Origin: Rhodospirillaceae bacterium
GTDB lineage: Bacteria; Pseudomonadota; Alphaproteobacteria; Rhodospirillales; Rhodospirillaceae
Direction of reading: 5' to 3'
Assembly (NCBI GenBank): GCA_004297485.1
Contig: SCTM01000041.1
Location: forward strand, 40,641-104,640
Length of the DNA: 64,000 nt
Shown: positions 38,410 through 48,064 of the stretch, piece by piece
Numbering within the stretch: the stretch's first letter is position 1
Layout of the letters: each line of letters begins with the position of its first letter
The notes under the pieces: generated by a model
The model's database searches: none
What the model was told of the DNA's origin: nothing
The model's input: the letters and a program-made list of their open reading frames with translations, nothing else
Translations under genes and position numbers: made by a program

Positions 38410-40242
38410 GTGAGCGATCATTCCCAAGGCAATAGCCGCTGGAACATGCCGGAACGCCCCCGGAGTCGTAATTACCGCTTCTTAGGTCGTACCTGGGGGT
38501 TCATACGCCCCTATCAAGGCAAGCTGGTTATCGCCGCCATCGCCCTGACCGTCACCTCGCTCTCGACACTGAGCATCGGCGCCGGTCTCAAATTTCTCGT
38601 CGACCACGGTCTTCGTTCCAATAGTCTTGCCTCCCTGAATGAGGGTCTGGTCATCCTCATCGCCATCATCCTGGTGATCGCCACCGGCACCTACTTCCGC
38701 TTTTACTATGTGTCCTGGATTGGCGAGCGGGTGGTCGCGGATATCCGTGCCGGCGTGTTCGCCCACATTCTGCGCCTGAGCCCCGGGTTCTTTGAGACCG
38801 CCAAGACCGGCGAACTCCTGTCGCGCCTGACCGCCGACACCACCTTGCTGCAGACGGTTATCGGTTCATCGTTGTCCATCGCCGTGCGCAATACTTTCAG
38901 TCTGATCGGCGGCGTCGTGATGCTGGTCATCACTGAGCCCGCGCTCGCCGGAATTGTCGCGCTGGTGGTGCCGGTCGTGGTGGTCCCAATCATCTGGTAC
39001 GGCCGGCGCGTGCGCAAACTGTCGCGGGAAAGCCAAGACCGTGTCGCCGACGTCGGCTCCTATGCCGAGGAAACCCTCAACGCCATCCGTACAGTACAGG
39101 CCTTCGTCCACGAAGACCGTGACCGGGCCTTATTCAGCAAGGAAGTGGAGCGCGCCTTTGGCACCGCCATGCGCCGCATATACGCCCGAGGCATGTTGGG
39201 CAGCGTCGTCATTCTACTGGTGTTCGGCGCCATCGCCGTCGTGGTGTGGGCCGGTGGACGCGGTGTGATAGCCGGCGAAATCACGCCGGGCGACCTGTCC
39301 GCATTCATGTTTTACGCCGTGCTGGTCGCCGGCGCCGTCGGAGCGATCAGCGAAGTGCTGGGCGATCTGCAGCGGGCGGCGGGCGCCACCGAACGGCTGG
39401 TGGAACTACTGGAGACCAAACCCGACATCGAGGCACCGCCCAATCCATTGCCCATGCCCGTGCCCGCGCGCGGTGCCATGAGTTTTGACAATGTGACCTT
39501 CCACTATCCGTCGCGACCGCTGACCGCGGCCTTGCACGGGCTAAGCTTGGCCGTAGCACCCGGCGAACATGTCGCCCTGGTGGGACCGTCGGGCGCCGGC
39601 AAGACCACCGTGTTCCAACTGTTGCTGCGATTCTACGATCCGCAATCGGGTACGGTGTGCATCGACGGCATGGATTTGCGCAAGGTGGACCCGCGCGCGG
39701 CCCGCGCCCGTGTCGCGATTGTTTCCCAGGACCCGGTTATCTTTGCCGCCAGCGCCATGGAGAACATCCGCTATGGCCGCCCCGACGCGTCGGACGCGGA
39801 GGTGATCGCCGCCGCCGAAGCCGCCGCCGCCATGGAATTCATCAGCCGCCTGCCCGAAGGCATGCAAAGCTTCCTGGGCGAGCGCGGCGTGCGCCTGTCC
39901 GGTGGCCAGAAACAACGCATCGCCATTGCCCGCGCGATTCTGCGCGACCCGGCGCTGTTGTTGCTGGATGAAGCCACCAGCGCGCTGGACGCGGAAAACG
40001 AACGTCTGGTGCAAAAGGCGCTCGAGCGTTTGATGATCGGACGCACGACCATGGTGATCGCGCACCGGCTGGCCACGGTCGTCAACGCCGATCGCATCGC
40101 CGTCATCGACAACGGCCAATTGATCGCCACCGGGCGCCATCAGGACCTGCTCACGACAAATTCGTTATATGCACGCCTCGCCGCGTTGCAATTCTCCGCT
40201 GATGCCGGCAATTACGCCGGTGAGAGCGTCGCCGCGCAGTAG
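38410..40242 (+). CDS. ABC transporter with fused permease and ATPase (MsbA/exporter type)
   Basis: TM domain plus Walker A 'LVGPSGAGKTT', signature 'RLSGGQKQRIAIARAIL', Walker B 'ALLLLDEATSALD'. Confidence 0.94.
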   Translation: MSDHSQGNSRWNMPERPRSRNYRFLGRTWGFIRPYQGKLVIAAIALTVTSLSTLSIGAGLKFLVDHGLRSNSLASLNEGLVILIAIILVIATGTYFRFYYVSWIGERVVADIRAGVFAHILRLSPGFFETAKTGELLSRLTADTTLLQTVIGSSLSIAVRNTFSLIGGVVMLVITEPALAGIVALVVPVVVVPIIWYGRRVRKLSRESQDRVADVGSYAEETLNAIRTVQAFVHEDRDRALFSKEVERAFGTAMRRIYARGMLGSVVILLVFGAIAVVVWAGGRGVIAGEITPGDLSAFMFYAVLVAGAVGAISEVLGDLQRAAGATERLVELLETKPDIEAPPNPLPMPVPARGAMSFDNVTFHYPSRPLTAALHGLSLAVAPGEHVALVGPSGAGKTTVFQLLLRFYDPQSGTVCIDGMDLRKVDPRAARARVAIVSQDPVIFAASAMENIRYGRPDASDAEVIAAAEAAAAMEFISRLPEGMQSFLGERGVRLSGGQKQRIAIARAILRDPALLLLDEATSALDAENERLVQKALERLMIGRTTMVIAHRLATVVNADRIAVIDNGQLIATGRHQDLLTTNSLYARLAALQFSADAGNYAGESVAAQ

Positions 40243-40265
40243 GCGCGTCGATATAACATTCTTCT

Positions 40266-40298
40266 TCGTCGCCCTCGGACTTGATCCGAGGGCGACGA
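40266..40298. terminator. Perfect 14-bp stem, 5-nt loop hairpin between convergent genes
   Basis: TCGTCGCCCTCGGA-CTTGA-TCCGAGGGCGACGA. Confidence 0.6.
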
Positions 40299-40323
40299 CA
40301 ATGAGAGTTCGGCTTCGAACGCC

Positions 40324-40794
40324 TCAGCTCTCTCCTATCGGCGCTTCCACCACGATCTCCGTGAGCAGCGAATTGGCGATATAGCATTCCTCGTGCGCCG
40401 TGTGATGAAGTGCCTGGAGTTCGCCGGCTGTCGGCTGCCGGTCGGTGAATACGATCCTCGGCCGCAACGTGATCCGTGTAATGGCAAGCCGGCCGTGCTG
40501 GTTCTTCGCCAGCACGCCCTCGGCTTCATCCCGATAGCTCTGGATCGAAAACCCGTCCTTCGCCGCCGCCCATAGGAACGACAGCATGTGGCACGACGCG
40601 GCCGCCGCGATGAGCGCCTCTTCAGGATCGACCGCGTGCGCGTCCGACCACGGCAGCGGCACCACATGGGGCGACGAGGACGCCGGAACCGTCACACCAC
40701 CGTCGAAAATCCACTGATGGGCGCGGCTGTAGCGCTTCGCGGGGAGGTCGCCGCCATTTGCCTGCCACGTCACGGTTGCTTTATGGGTCGCCAT
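40324..40794 (-). CDS. OsmC family protein
   Basis: 'DAVDPEEALIAAAASCHMLSFLWAAAKDGF', 'HHTAHEECYIANSLLTEI'. Confidence 0.88.
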   Translation of the reverse strand: MATHKATVTWQANGGDLPAKRYSRAHQWIFDGGVTVPASSSPHVVPLPWSDAHAVDPEEALIAAAASCHMLSFLWAAAKDGFSIQSYRDEAEGVLAKNQHGRLAITRITLRPRIVFTDRQPTAGELQALHHTAHEECYIANSLLTEIVVEAPIGES

Positions 40795-40807
40795 GATTTC
40801 CTCCTTT

Positions 40808-41239
40808 TTAGTCCCAGTTGCTGCCGCGACCGCGCTTCACGGAACTGCGGTGTTTCTTGCCCTCGAGACGGCGTTCCTTGGACGCCCGCGAGGGCCGCGT
40901 TTTCACGCGTTTCTTTGGAACCACAAGCGCGGCGCGCACCAACTCCACCAGGCGATCCGTCGCGTCCTTGCGATTAGCCTCCTGGGTGCGGAAACGCTGC
41001 GCCGTGATGACGATCTCGCCGGCCAGTGTCGCCCGGCTGCCCGCAAGACGCAGCAAACGCCGCCTCACCGTTTCCGTGAGGGCTGGGGAATGTGCCGCGT
41101 CGAAACGCAGTTGTGCCGCGGTTGCGACCTTGTTGACGTTTTGCCCGCCCGGGCCGCTGGCACGGATGAAGGTGAACTCTAGCTCTGCAGGATCGAGCGA
41201 CACGCGCGCGTCGATACGAAGGCGGGACTCGGTGGTCAT
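40808..41239 (-). CDS. arfB: Alternative ribosome-rescue factor / peptidyl-tRNA hydrolase
   Basis: 'FIRASGPGGQNVNKVATAAQLRFD' GGQ motif and basic C-terminal tail. Confidence 0.93.
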   Translation of the reverse strand: MTTESRLRIDARVSLDPAELEFTFIRASGPGGQNVNKVATAAQLRFDAAHSPALTETVRRRLLRLAGSRATLAGEIVITAQRFRTQEANRKDATDRLVELVRAALVVPKKRVKTRPSRASKERRLEGKKHRSSVKRGRGSNWD

Positions 41240-41324
41240 GAAAGCTCTCGAAAATCCTTGCGCTACGGCGGTTCGTCCTTAGGTTATACCAAGACCCCCG
41301 ACAATTTGCGCGCCACGAAACCTG

Positions 41325-41774
41325 ATGACACCGCCCCTCCCCGAGATGATCGCACCAGCCATGAGTTTCGAAGAGCTCAAGGACAACTTCGCCCTGTTTG
41401 ACGAATGGGACGACCGGTATGCTTATCTCATCGACTTGGGCCGAAAGTTACCGGCCCTGCCGGACGTCTGGAGAACCGAGACCACCAAAGTGCGCGGCTG
41501 CATGAGCCAGGTGTGGTTGGTTCCCGACGGCACGCCGATGCGGTTCGCCTTCGCCGCCGATAGCGATTCCAGCATCGTCAAAGGACTGATCGCCGTGCTG
41601 GCGACGCTCTTTATCGGCCAACCGGCCGCCGCCGTGGCCGCGACCGACGCCGAAGGCGCGTTCAAGCACCTGGGTCTGGAACAGCACCTGAGCCCAAATC
41701 GTCGCAACGGGTTTGTCGCCATGGTCGGCCGCATCAAGGACGCTGCCCGCGCCACGGCGAGCACCGCGCCGTAA
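41325..41774 (+). CDS. SufE family Fe-S assembly protein
   Basis: 'DEWDDRYAYLIDLGRKLPALPDVWRTETTKVRGCMSQVWL'. Confidence 0.92.
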   Translation: MTPPLPEMIAPAMSFEELKDNFALFDEWDDRYAYLIDLGRKLPALPDVWRTETTKVRGCMSQVWLVPDGTPMRFAFAADSDSSIVKGLIAVLATLFIGQPAAAVAATDAEGAFKHLGLEQHLSPNRRNGFVAMVGRIKDAARATASTAP

Positions 41775-41792
41775 ATTCCCGACAATCGTCGC

Positions 41793-42872
41793 ATGCCGTT
41801 TCCGGGAGGAGTTTCAATGGCAAGCCCAAAACAGAGCGCCGAGCCCATCATCGAGCCGGATCTGCCCATCATCGATCCGCATCATCACCTGTGGGACAGG
41901 CCGCTGGCGGCGTTTCCCACAGCGCAGGATTCCGACAGATCCTTTATCTCCATAATGCGAAATAAAGCGCACTACCTGCTGGACGATTTTCTTGCCGACA
42001 TCAACACCGGCCATAACATTCGCGGCACGGTCTATGTCGAAGCCAACGCCATGTATCGCGCAGGCGGTCCGGAGCACAAGAAATCCGTGGGCGAGGTGGA
42101 GTTCGCCAATGGCGTCGCCGCCATGTCGGCAAGCGGCGCGTACGGCGACGCGAGGATCTGCGCGGGCATTGTGGGCCATGGCCACCTCGGTCTCGGCGAT
42201 GGCGCCGAGGACGTGCTTCGTGCCCATATCCTTGCCGGAAACGGGCGCTTTCGCGGAATCCGCGCTCACACGGCTTACGATCCAGATCCCGGAATTTTCA
42301 GCGGCATGCAAGGCCTTCCGCCCCATATCCTCCTCGACAAGACGTTTCGCGCCGGATTCAAATGGCTGCACAAACTGGGACTGTCGTTCGACGTGTGGGT
42401 GCTTGAGCCGCAGCTGCCCGACCTGATCGACCTGGCCCGCGCCTTTCCCGAAACACAGATCATTCTCAACCACACCGGCGGACCCTTGGGCATGAGCAGC
42501 TATGCCGGGAAAAGGGACGAACGATTCCCCATGTGGCGCGAGAACATCCGTGCCCTGGCGGCCTGCGACAATGTCACCGTGAAACTGGGTGGCCTGGGCA
42601 TGCCCGTGAGCGGTTTTGCGTCATTCATGTCCGAGCCGCCGGCCACCTCGGCGCAGCTGGCGGCGGAATGGAAGCCATACATGGAGACATGTATCGAGAC
42701 GTTCGGCGCCGGCCGCTGCATGTTCGAGAGCAACTTCCCGGTGGATTCCGGCGCATGCACCTATCCGGTGCTGTGGAATGCATTCAAGCGTTTGGCCGCA
42801 GGAGCCTCGAAGGACGAGAAAACCGCGCTGTTCAGCGGTACGGCGAAGCGAGTCTATAGACTCGATATCTGA
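41793..42872 (+). CDS. Amidohydrolase family protein (TIM barrel)
   Basis: 'LPIIDPHHHLWDRP', 'ILNHTGGPLG', 'RCMFESNFPVD'. Confidence 0.88.
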   Translation: MPFPGGVSMASPKQSAEPIIEPDLPIIDPHHHLWDRPLAAFPTAQDSDRSFISIMRNKAHYLLDDFLADINTGHNIRGTVYVEANAMYRAGGPEHKKSVGEVEFANGVAAMSASGAYGDARICAGIVGHGHLGLGDGAEDVLRAHILAGNGRFRGIRAHTAYDPDPGIFSGMQGLPPHILLDKTFRAGFKWLHKLGLSFDVWVLEPQLPDLIDLARAFPETQIILNHTGGPLGMSSYAGKRDERFPMWRENIRALAACDNVTVKLGGLGMPVSGFASFMSEPPATSAQLAAEWKPYMETCIETFGAGRCMFESNFPVDSGACTYPVLWNAFKRLAAGASKDEKTALFSGTAKRVYRLDI

Positions 42873-42888
42873 GCGTGGGGGCTGCGGA

Positions 42889-44532
42889 TTAGCTGAACAG
42901 CCGCCGGTCCAGCTTCTTGATGAAGCCCCACGGATCGGGGTCGGGCTTGCCGAACAAAAAGCCTTGGACGTATTCAACGCCGCAATCGCGCACGAACTCC
43001 AAGGACTCCTTGGAGTCGACCATTTCAGCAATGGTCTCGACCTTGAGCGTCTTACACAGGGTCGTCAGAGCGCGCAGAAACGCGCGGCCCTTCGGCGCGG
43101 CTTGTGCGTTTTTCACGGCGCTGCCGTCCAGTTTCACGACGTCGACTTCCAGCGTGCTGAGATATTGGAAACTGGCGGCGCCGGCGCCGAAGTCGTCCAG
43201 ACAGACGTGAAAGCCGCGCCCGCGCAAACTTTGGACGAAAGTGTTGGCCTGATTGAGGTCGGCGACGCGGGCTGATTCCGTGATCTCGAACAGCAAGAAG
43301 TCCTTGAGCCAGGTATCGGCATCCAGCAGCGTATGCAGTTCCTTGATATAGGGCTGATTGTCCACCGAGTTACCCGAAATATTCACGGCGATGGACACGC
43401 GATCGGCGCGGTTTTTGCGCAGCCACTCGACGCATTTCTTTGCCATGGCGATATCGAATTCGGCGATCAGGCCGGTTTCCTCGGCGAAGGTGATCTGCTT
43501 GTAGGGCGATTCCTCGAACTTTCCATTGAAACGCACCAGCGCTTCGTAGTGGTGCACCGCGCCGGTACGCACGTGGAGAATTGGATGAAAGGCAATCTGG
43601 AAGTCATTGCCGCCGACGATATTGCGGAACTTGTTCAGGGACTGCATGGCCTCCTTGACCAGGCCATCCATGTTCTGGGCGATGTCCTTGACATTGAACT
43701 TGTCGCCCACCTGTTCCTTGAAATGATTGATGGTGTAGACGAGGCCCTTGGTCAGATCCTCTTCGTTGACCGCCGTCATGTCGACGGCGACCGTTCCGGC
43801 TTGAACCTCGATGCCCTTGCCGGTGCGGTCAAAGGCCTTGGTTGCTTCGGACAGAGTTTGTTCGAGGGCGGTGACGTCCATGCCCTTGGCGTGGACCAAG
43901 CCGAATTTGCCGTCGCCGATTTCACCGGCGCTGTTGCCGTCGATTGAATTCGCCCGCAGGGTTGTCCCGACGGTATTGCGGAAGACCTGTTGGTCATCCG
44001 GCGATAGTTTTTCAAAGAACGCGTCGAACCCGGGCAAATTGACCAGGGTCATTTCCGCCGGAGCACCGGAGGCCGCGCTGGACCGCAATTGCTCCGCCGC
44101 GCGCGCGGAGAAGGAGTCGCTGGTGAGTAGACCGGACTCCTTGTCGCGTTCGACGCCGTCTTCTTCTTCCCCAACTTCGTTCAGGGGCACCGTGGCACGC
44201 AAGGCCAGGAAGTGGTGGTCCTTGAGATCGGGCAGGACATAGCCGGCGAACTTCACCGGATGGTTTTTGCCATCCGGGCTGACCATATGAATTTCCACGT
44301 CGTGGATGCGCGCACGTTTCGTGGTCATGGCCAGGAGCTGGTCCACCAGCACCCGGTCCTTGAGGTCTACCAGTTCGTGAAAGTCGCGCCCGATCAAAGT
44401 TTCGGGCTTCGCCCCCACCATGGCGCGGGTCGCACCGGTTGCGAACAGGATTCGCCGCGACTGATCAAGCTCGATCAGCGCGTCGGCCCAGCAGAACGCG
44501 AATGCAACAAATTTGTCTCTGGCAGAACTCAT
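42889..44532 (-). CDS. PAS - degenerate GGDEF-like - EAL domain protein
   Basis: 'HYEALVRFNGKF', 'CLDDFGAGAASFQYLSTLEVDVVKLDG'; central 'GDGKF' in place of GG[DE]EF. Confidence 0.8.
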   Translation of the reverse strand: MSSARDKFVAFAFCWADALIELDQSRRILFATGATRAMVGAKPETLIGRDFHELVDLKDRVLVDQLLAMTTKRARIHDVEIHMVSPDGKNHPVKFAGYVLPDLKDHHFLALRATVPLNEVGEEEDGVERDKESGLLTSDSFSARAAEQLRSSAASGAPAEMTLVNLPGFDAFFEKLSPDDQQVFRNTVGTTLRANSIDGNSAGEIGDGKFGLVHAKGMDVTALEQTLSEATKAFDRTGKGIEVQAGTVAVDMTAVNEEDLTKGLVYTINHFKEQVGDKFNVKDIAQNMDGLVKEAMQSLNKFRNIVGGNDFQIAFHPILHVRTGAVHHYEALVRFNGKFEESPYKQITFAEETGLIAEFDIAMAKKCVEWLRKNRADRVSIAVNISGNSVDNQPYIKELHTLLDADTWLKDFLLFEITESARVADLNQANTFVQSLRGRGFHVCLDDFGAGAASFQYLSTLEVDVVKLDGSAVKNAQAAPKGRAFLRALTTLCKTLKVETIAEMVDSKESLEFVRDCGVEYVQGFLFGKPDPDPWGFIKKLDRRLFS

Positions 44533-44604
44533 TGAACCCCGGACATCTATCCCGCGAATTTCAGTAGCGGAACACGAGCAAGCCTATGATTCTCGTGGAG
44601 CTTT

Positions 44605-44659
44605 GGATTTGACATTCGCATCTCAGTCTTGGGCTTGTTGGGCTGCGAATGTCAAATCC
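44605..44659. repeat. Perfect 16-bp inverted repeat with 23-nt spacer
   Basis: GGATTTGACATTCGCA (44605-44620) / TGCGAATGTCAAATCC (44644-44659). Confidence 0.9.
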
Positions 44660-44890
44660 GCTTCACTAGGAGGTTTAACGGCTCACTCCGTCCGGCTCAA
44701 GCCCAGTCAGCACCGGAACGCTAAATCCGGAGTTGGGTGGCATTCGGGGTCCGTGACACTGTGACGGGTCCAAGATATACCCGTCGCCCAAGAACTTGCC
44801 TCCACGGAGGCGAAAATCGCACAATACTCTGCATTACCCCCGGGGACCGGCCACAGGTCGGCCTTCCCCGCCAGAGACAAGGATACGCGA

Positions 44891-45514
44891 ATGACTCGGA
44901 TAACCCAGGCCGGCTGTTTTAGCACCCAGTTTGGAAAAGCTGTGATGGCCTGTGGCTTCGGCCTCCTTGTGGCGATTACCCCCGCCGCAGCGCAGCAACA
45001 TGCCCCGGAGCGGCCGGTTGATCGAGGAGTAATCGTACGGCAGACCACCTTGCTGGTGGAGGACATGGATCGCGCCTTGGACTTTTACATGCGTCTCGGG
45101 CTGAGCAAGTCTTCCGACCGCACTTTCGACGAAGGCGACCAAGACGCGATCTTTAGCGCTGCCGACCTGCCCCTTGCCGCCGACCCGAAATCGGCGCGCA
45201 TTGTCGTATTGAGAGGCAGTAGCGATCAGGCCGGCATGATCGGCTTGGTCGCCTACGACAAGCCGCGACTTTCAAGCGCCAGGGGAAATCTTGGTGGATT
45301 AGGAACCGGCGACATTATCATCACCGTCGAGGTGACGGACATCCAGGAAGCCTACCGGCGTCTGGCCCAGATCGGGACTCGCTTTCAGCGCATTCCCTAT
45401 CGCTTCACACTCACCAACGGTGACGGTACCCACCAAGTGGTGATGCGCATGCTCGCTTTCGATCCCGATGGGCATTTGGCCGAGATCGTGCAACCCGACA
45501 CCGGTCATAAGTAA
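44891..45514 (+). CDS. VOC/glyoxalase-like protein with putative signal peptide
   Basis: Hydrophobic N-terminus ending 'PAAAQQ'; 'RQTTLLVEDMDRALDFYMRLGLSKS', 'LAFDPDGHLAEIVQPD'. Confidence 0.78.
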   Translation: MTRITQAGCFSTQFGKAVMACGFGLLVAITPAAAQQHAPERPVDRGVIVRQTTLLVEDMDRALDFYMRLGLSKSSDRTFDEGDQDAIFSAADLPLAADPKSARIVVLRGSSDQAGMIGLVAYDKPRLSSARGNLGGLGTGDIIITVEVTDIQEAYRRLAQIGTRFQRIPYRFTLTNGDGTHQVVMRMLAFDPDGHLAEIVQPDTGHK

Positions 45515-45523
45515 CAGTGGCGG

Positions 45524-47299
45524 TTACTCGCCGATGGCGACGCCTTCACGGCGCGGATCGGCGCCGCCTTCCAAGCCATCGGGCGTGATTCGGATGACCT
45601 GAAGGCCGCTGGGAAACTCTCCCACCGTTACCGTGTCGCCGAGCGCCTCGAATACGGCCTTCGCCGGCTCCAGTGCCGGCTCGATCATGAGGCCGTTACC
45701 AAAATCGAGTGCATTGGGCGTCGCGACCGCTTCTTGGGGCGTCGTGCCCCAATCGATCATGGCCACGAGCGTCTTAGCCACGAAGGCGACAATCGCCGGA
45801 CCGCCTGGCGAGCCCAACACCATCTCCAGGCGTCCTTGGGAATTGAACACCATGGTGGGGGCCATGGAACTGCGCGGACGCTTGTTGGCGCCGCCTCGGT
45901 TGGCCACCGTGTTCCCCTTGGCCACGTCGTCATAAGAGAAATCGGTCAGGGTATTGTTGAGGATAAAACCATCCACCATCAACCGTGATCCGAATGCGTT
46001 TTCCACGGATGTGGTCATGGCCACCGCGTTACCGTCTCGATCGACAATGGACATGTGGCTGGTGGACGGCAGCTCGGGACTTTGTGCCGGCACAAGATTG
46101 AACGCGCCCCTGAGCGGAACCTTGCCCGCCTCCACCGTGTTCATACGCCGGTCAAGATTGATGAGCTGGGAGCGTCCCCGCAGGTAGTCAGGCGCGATCA
46201 GCGCATCGGTCGGCACCCGGATCGCATCCGGGTCGGCGATGTAGACGGCGCGATCCGCCAGCGCCAACCGGCCCGCTTCCGCCAACACGTGGTAAGCCGT
46301 GGCCGACGTTGCGCCGAGCGCGCGCAGATTGAAGCGTTCAATAAGGCGCAGGGTTTGGATGACGCCGATCCCGCCCGCGGACGGCGCACCCATGCCGCAT
46401 ACCAGATAAGCGCGGTAGGGTCCGCACACCGGCTTGCGCTCGGCGGCATGATAGGATTTCAGATCCTTGAGGGTGATATCACCCGGGTTCGACTGGGCCG
46501 TGGTGACGGTGCGGACAATATCCGCGGCGACAGCGCCCTTATAAAACGCATCGGAGCCTTTGGCGGCGATGGCGCGCAATACGACCGCCAACTCCGGATT
46601 ACGCAAGACCGTCCCGACCGCAAGCGGCGTGCCGTCAGACTGGTAATAGTAGGAGCGGGCCGGCTCGCTGTTGCGCAAGGCCGGATCGACCGCCAGCAGA
46701 TCGTGCAGGCGCTGTGACACGGGAAAGCCCTCGTCGGCAACGCGGATGGCGGGGGCGAACAGGTTGGCCCAGGGTAGTTTGCCATGCTTGTGATGAGCGA
46801 GTTCCAGCATGCGGACAACGCCCGGCACGCCCACGGAACGTCCGCCGACGATGGCCGTCAACCGCGCCATGGGTTGTCCATCCGCGGTCAGGAATCGCTT
46901 TTCGTTGGCGGCGGCGGGCGCCCGTTCACGGCCGTCGAAGGTCGTGAGCTTCTTCTTTTTGGCGTCCCAGTAAACCAGGAAAGCGCCGCCGCCGATGCCC
47001 GACGACTGCGGTTCCACCATGTTGAGGACAAGCTGCACGGCGATGGCCGCGTCGATGGCGTTACCCCCGGCCTTGATGATTTCCGCGCCGGCGGCGGCGG
47101 CAATGGGATTGGCCGCAGCCACCATATAGGATTTGGCGAGGGCGCCTTGCGCGTCACCCTGCGCAACCGTGCGGCCGGTGGCCGCCTCCGGCGAAGCCAC
47201 GTCCTGCGCACGGGATGAGAGCGGTGCTAGCAGAACGCAAATGCCGACGACCGCGGCGGCACTCGCCAACCGCCGGCCGCCCGTCACTCTAGGCGTCAT
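45524..47299 (-). CDS. ggt: Gamma-glutamyltransferase
   Basis: 'GGNAIDAAIAVQLVLNMVEPQSSGIGGGAFLVYWD', 'STSHMSIVDRDGNAVAMTTSVENAFGS', 'LGSPGGPAIVAFV'. Confidence 0.95.
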   Translation of the reverse strand: MTPRVTGGRRLASAAAVVGICVLLAPLSSRAQDVASPEAATGRTVAQGDAQGALAKSYMVAAANPIAAAAGAEIIKAGGNAIDAAIAVQLVLNMVEPQSSGIGGGAFLVYWDAKKKKLTTFDGRERAPAAANEKRFLTADGQPMARLTAIVGGRSVGVPGVVRMLELAHHKHGKLPWANLFAPAIRVADEGFPVSQRLHDLLAVDPALRNSEPARSYYYQSDGTPLAVGTVLRNPELAVVLRAIAAKGSDAFYKGAVAADIVRTVTTAQSNPGDITLKDLKSYHAAERKPVCGPYRAYLVCGMGAPSAGGIGVIQTLRLIERFNLRALGATSATAYHVLAEAGRLALADRAVYIADPDAIRVPTDALIAPDYLRGRSQLINLDRRMNTVEAGKVPLRGAFNLVPAQSPELPSTSHMSIVDRDGNAVAMTTSVENAFGSRLMVDGFILNNTLTDFSYDDVAKGNTVANRGGANKRPRSSMAPTMVFNSQGRLEMVLGSPGGPAIVAFVAKTLVAMIDWGTTPQEAVATPNALDFGNGLMIEPALEPAKAVFEALGDTVTVGEFPSGLQVIRITPDGLEGGADPRREGVAIGE

Positions 47300-47315
47300 T
47301 CGCCACTCCTATTTG

Positions 47316-47585
47316 CTAACGCTGCCTACGCTTCGCCCTGGGGAGTTCGTCTCCCTTCATGGCCGGACGGCCAGCGCCCGCCCGCTTGAGTACGCCGAGT
47401 GCCTTGGGAATGTCGGCGCGGGCAGCACGTTCTGCAATATAGCTCTCGGTTCGCAGAGCCGACAGTTTCTCAGCCACCGCCACATTGATAAACTGGTTGA
47501 GTGCGACTCCATCGGCCTCGGCCAACTTGCGCGCCTCATCGAGAAGCGACGGCTGCAGCCGCAGAGCGAAATTACTCTTTCTCAT
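47316..47585 (-). CDS. Ribbon-helix-helix/HicB-like antitoxin
   Basis: 'FALRLQPSLLDEARKLAEADGVALNQFINVAVAEKLSALR'; overlaps toxin gene end by 4 bp. Confidence 0.75.
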   Translation of the reverse strand: MRKSNFALRLQPSLLDEARKLAEADGVALNQFINVAVAEKLSALRTESYIAERAARADIPKALGVLKRAGAGRPAMKGDELPRAKRRQR

Positions 47586-48014
47586 GATCCCTTCTCCAAT
47601 CGTTTTACCGCTTCGCCCGACGACAAGATCGGAATTCCGAACTGTTCCGCAGGGCCGAAGTCGCGGTGGTTGAACGGCACAATCCCGTCCGCGCGGCCAT
47701 TGACCACCGCCTCCAACACCATGTCGTCGTCCACGTCCGGCAACGTCGGGCGCCAGAGAAAGGCCAACCTCACCGGCTCGGAGACCGCAGCAACCGCGTC
47801 GAGTAATACTTCGACGTCCCGTGTCGACAACCGGGCGGCCTTAAGATGCTCCGGTCGCGTCACGACTGCTTCATATTCGATCAGCAGCGGGACTGATACG
47901 AGGAGCGTCAAACCACGCTGTTGTTCGAGAGCCGCGCGGAGCAGATGCCGTGAGGCCCCCCGCATTGCTGCTGATCGCCGCCACCAAGATTGTCGTGCCG
48001 AACACCAGCCTCAC
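47582..48014 (-). pseudogene. PIN-domain toxin, frameshifted
   Basis: GTG 48014 gives VRLVFGTTILVAAISSNAG, then C6 tract (47956-47961) shifts frame; ORF 47582-47965 continues GASRHLLRAALEQ...LPDVDDDMVLEAVVNGRADGIVPFNHRDF. Confidence 0.75.
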
Positions 48015-48027
48015 GTCCGCTTATATG

Positions 48028-48043
48028 ATATTGCATGCAATAT
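48028..48043. promoter_or_regulatory. Perfect 16-bp palindrome upstream of toxin-antitoxin pair (candidate operator)
   Basis: ATATTGCATGCAATAT. Confidence 0.6.
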
Positions 48044-48064
48044 TACAATGTGCAGCCGGTGTGT

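Noticed and set aside
44513-44764. 83-aa ORF covering the inverted repeat
   Set aside because: No motif; its sequence is explained by the intergenic inverted repeat and flanking non-coding DNA.
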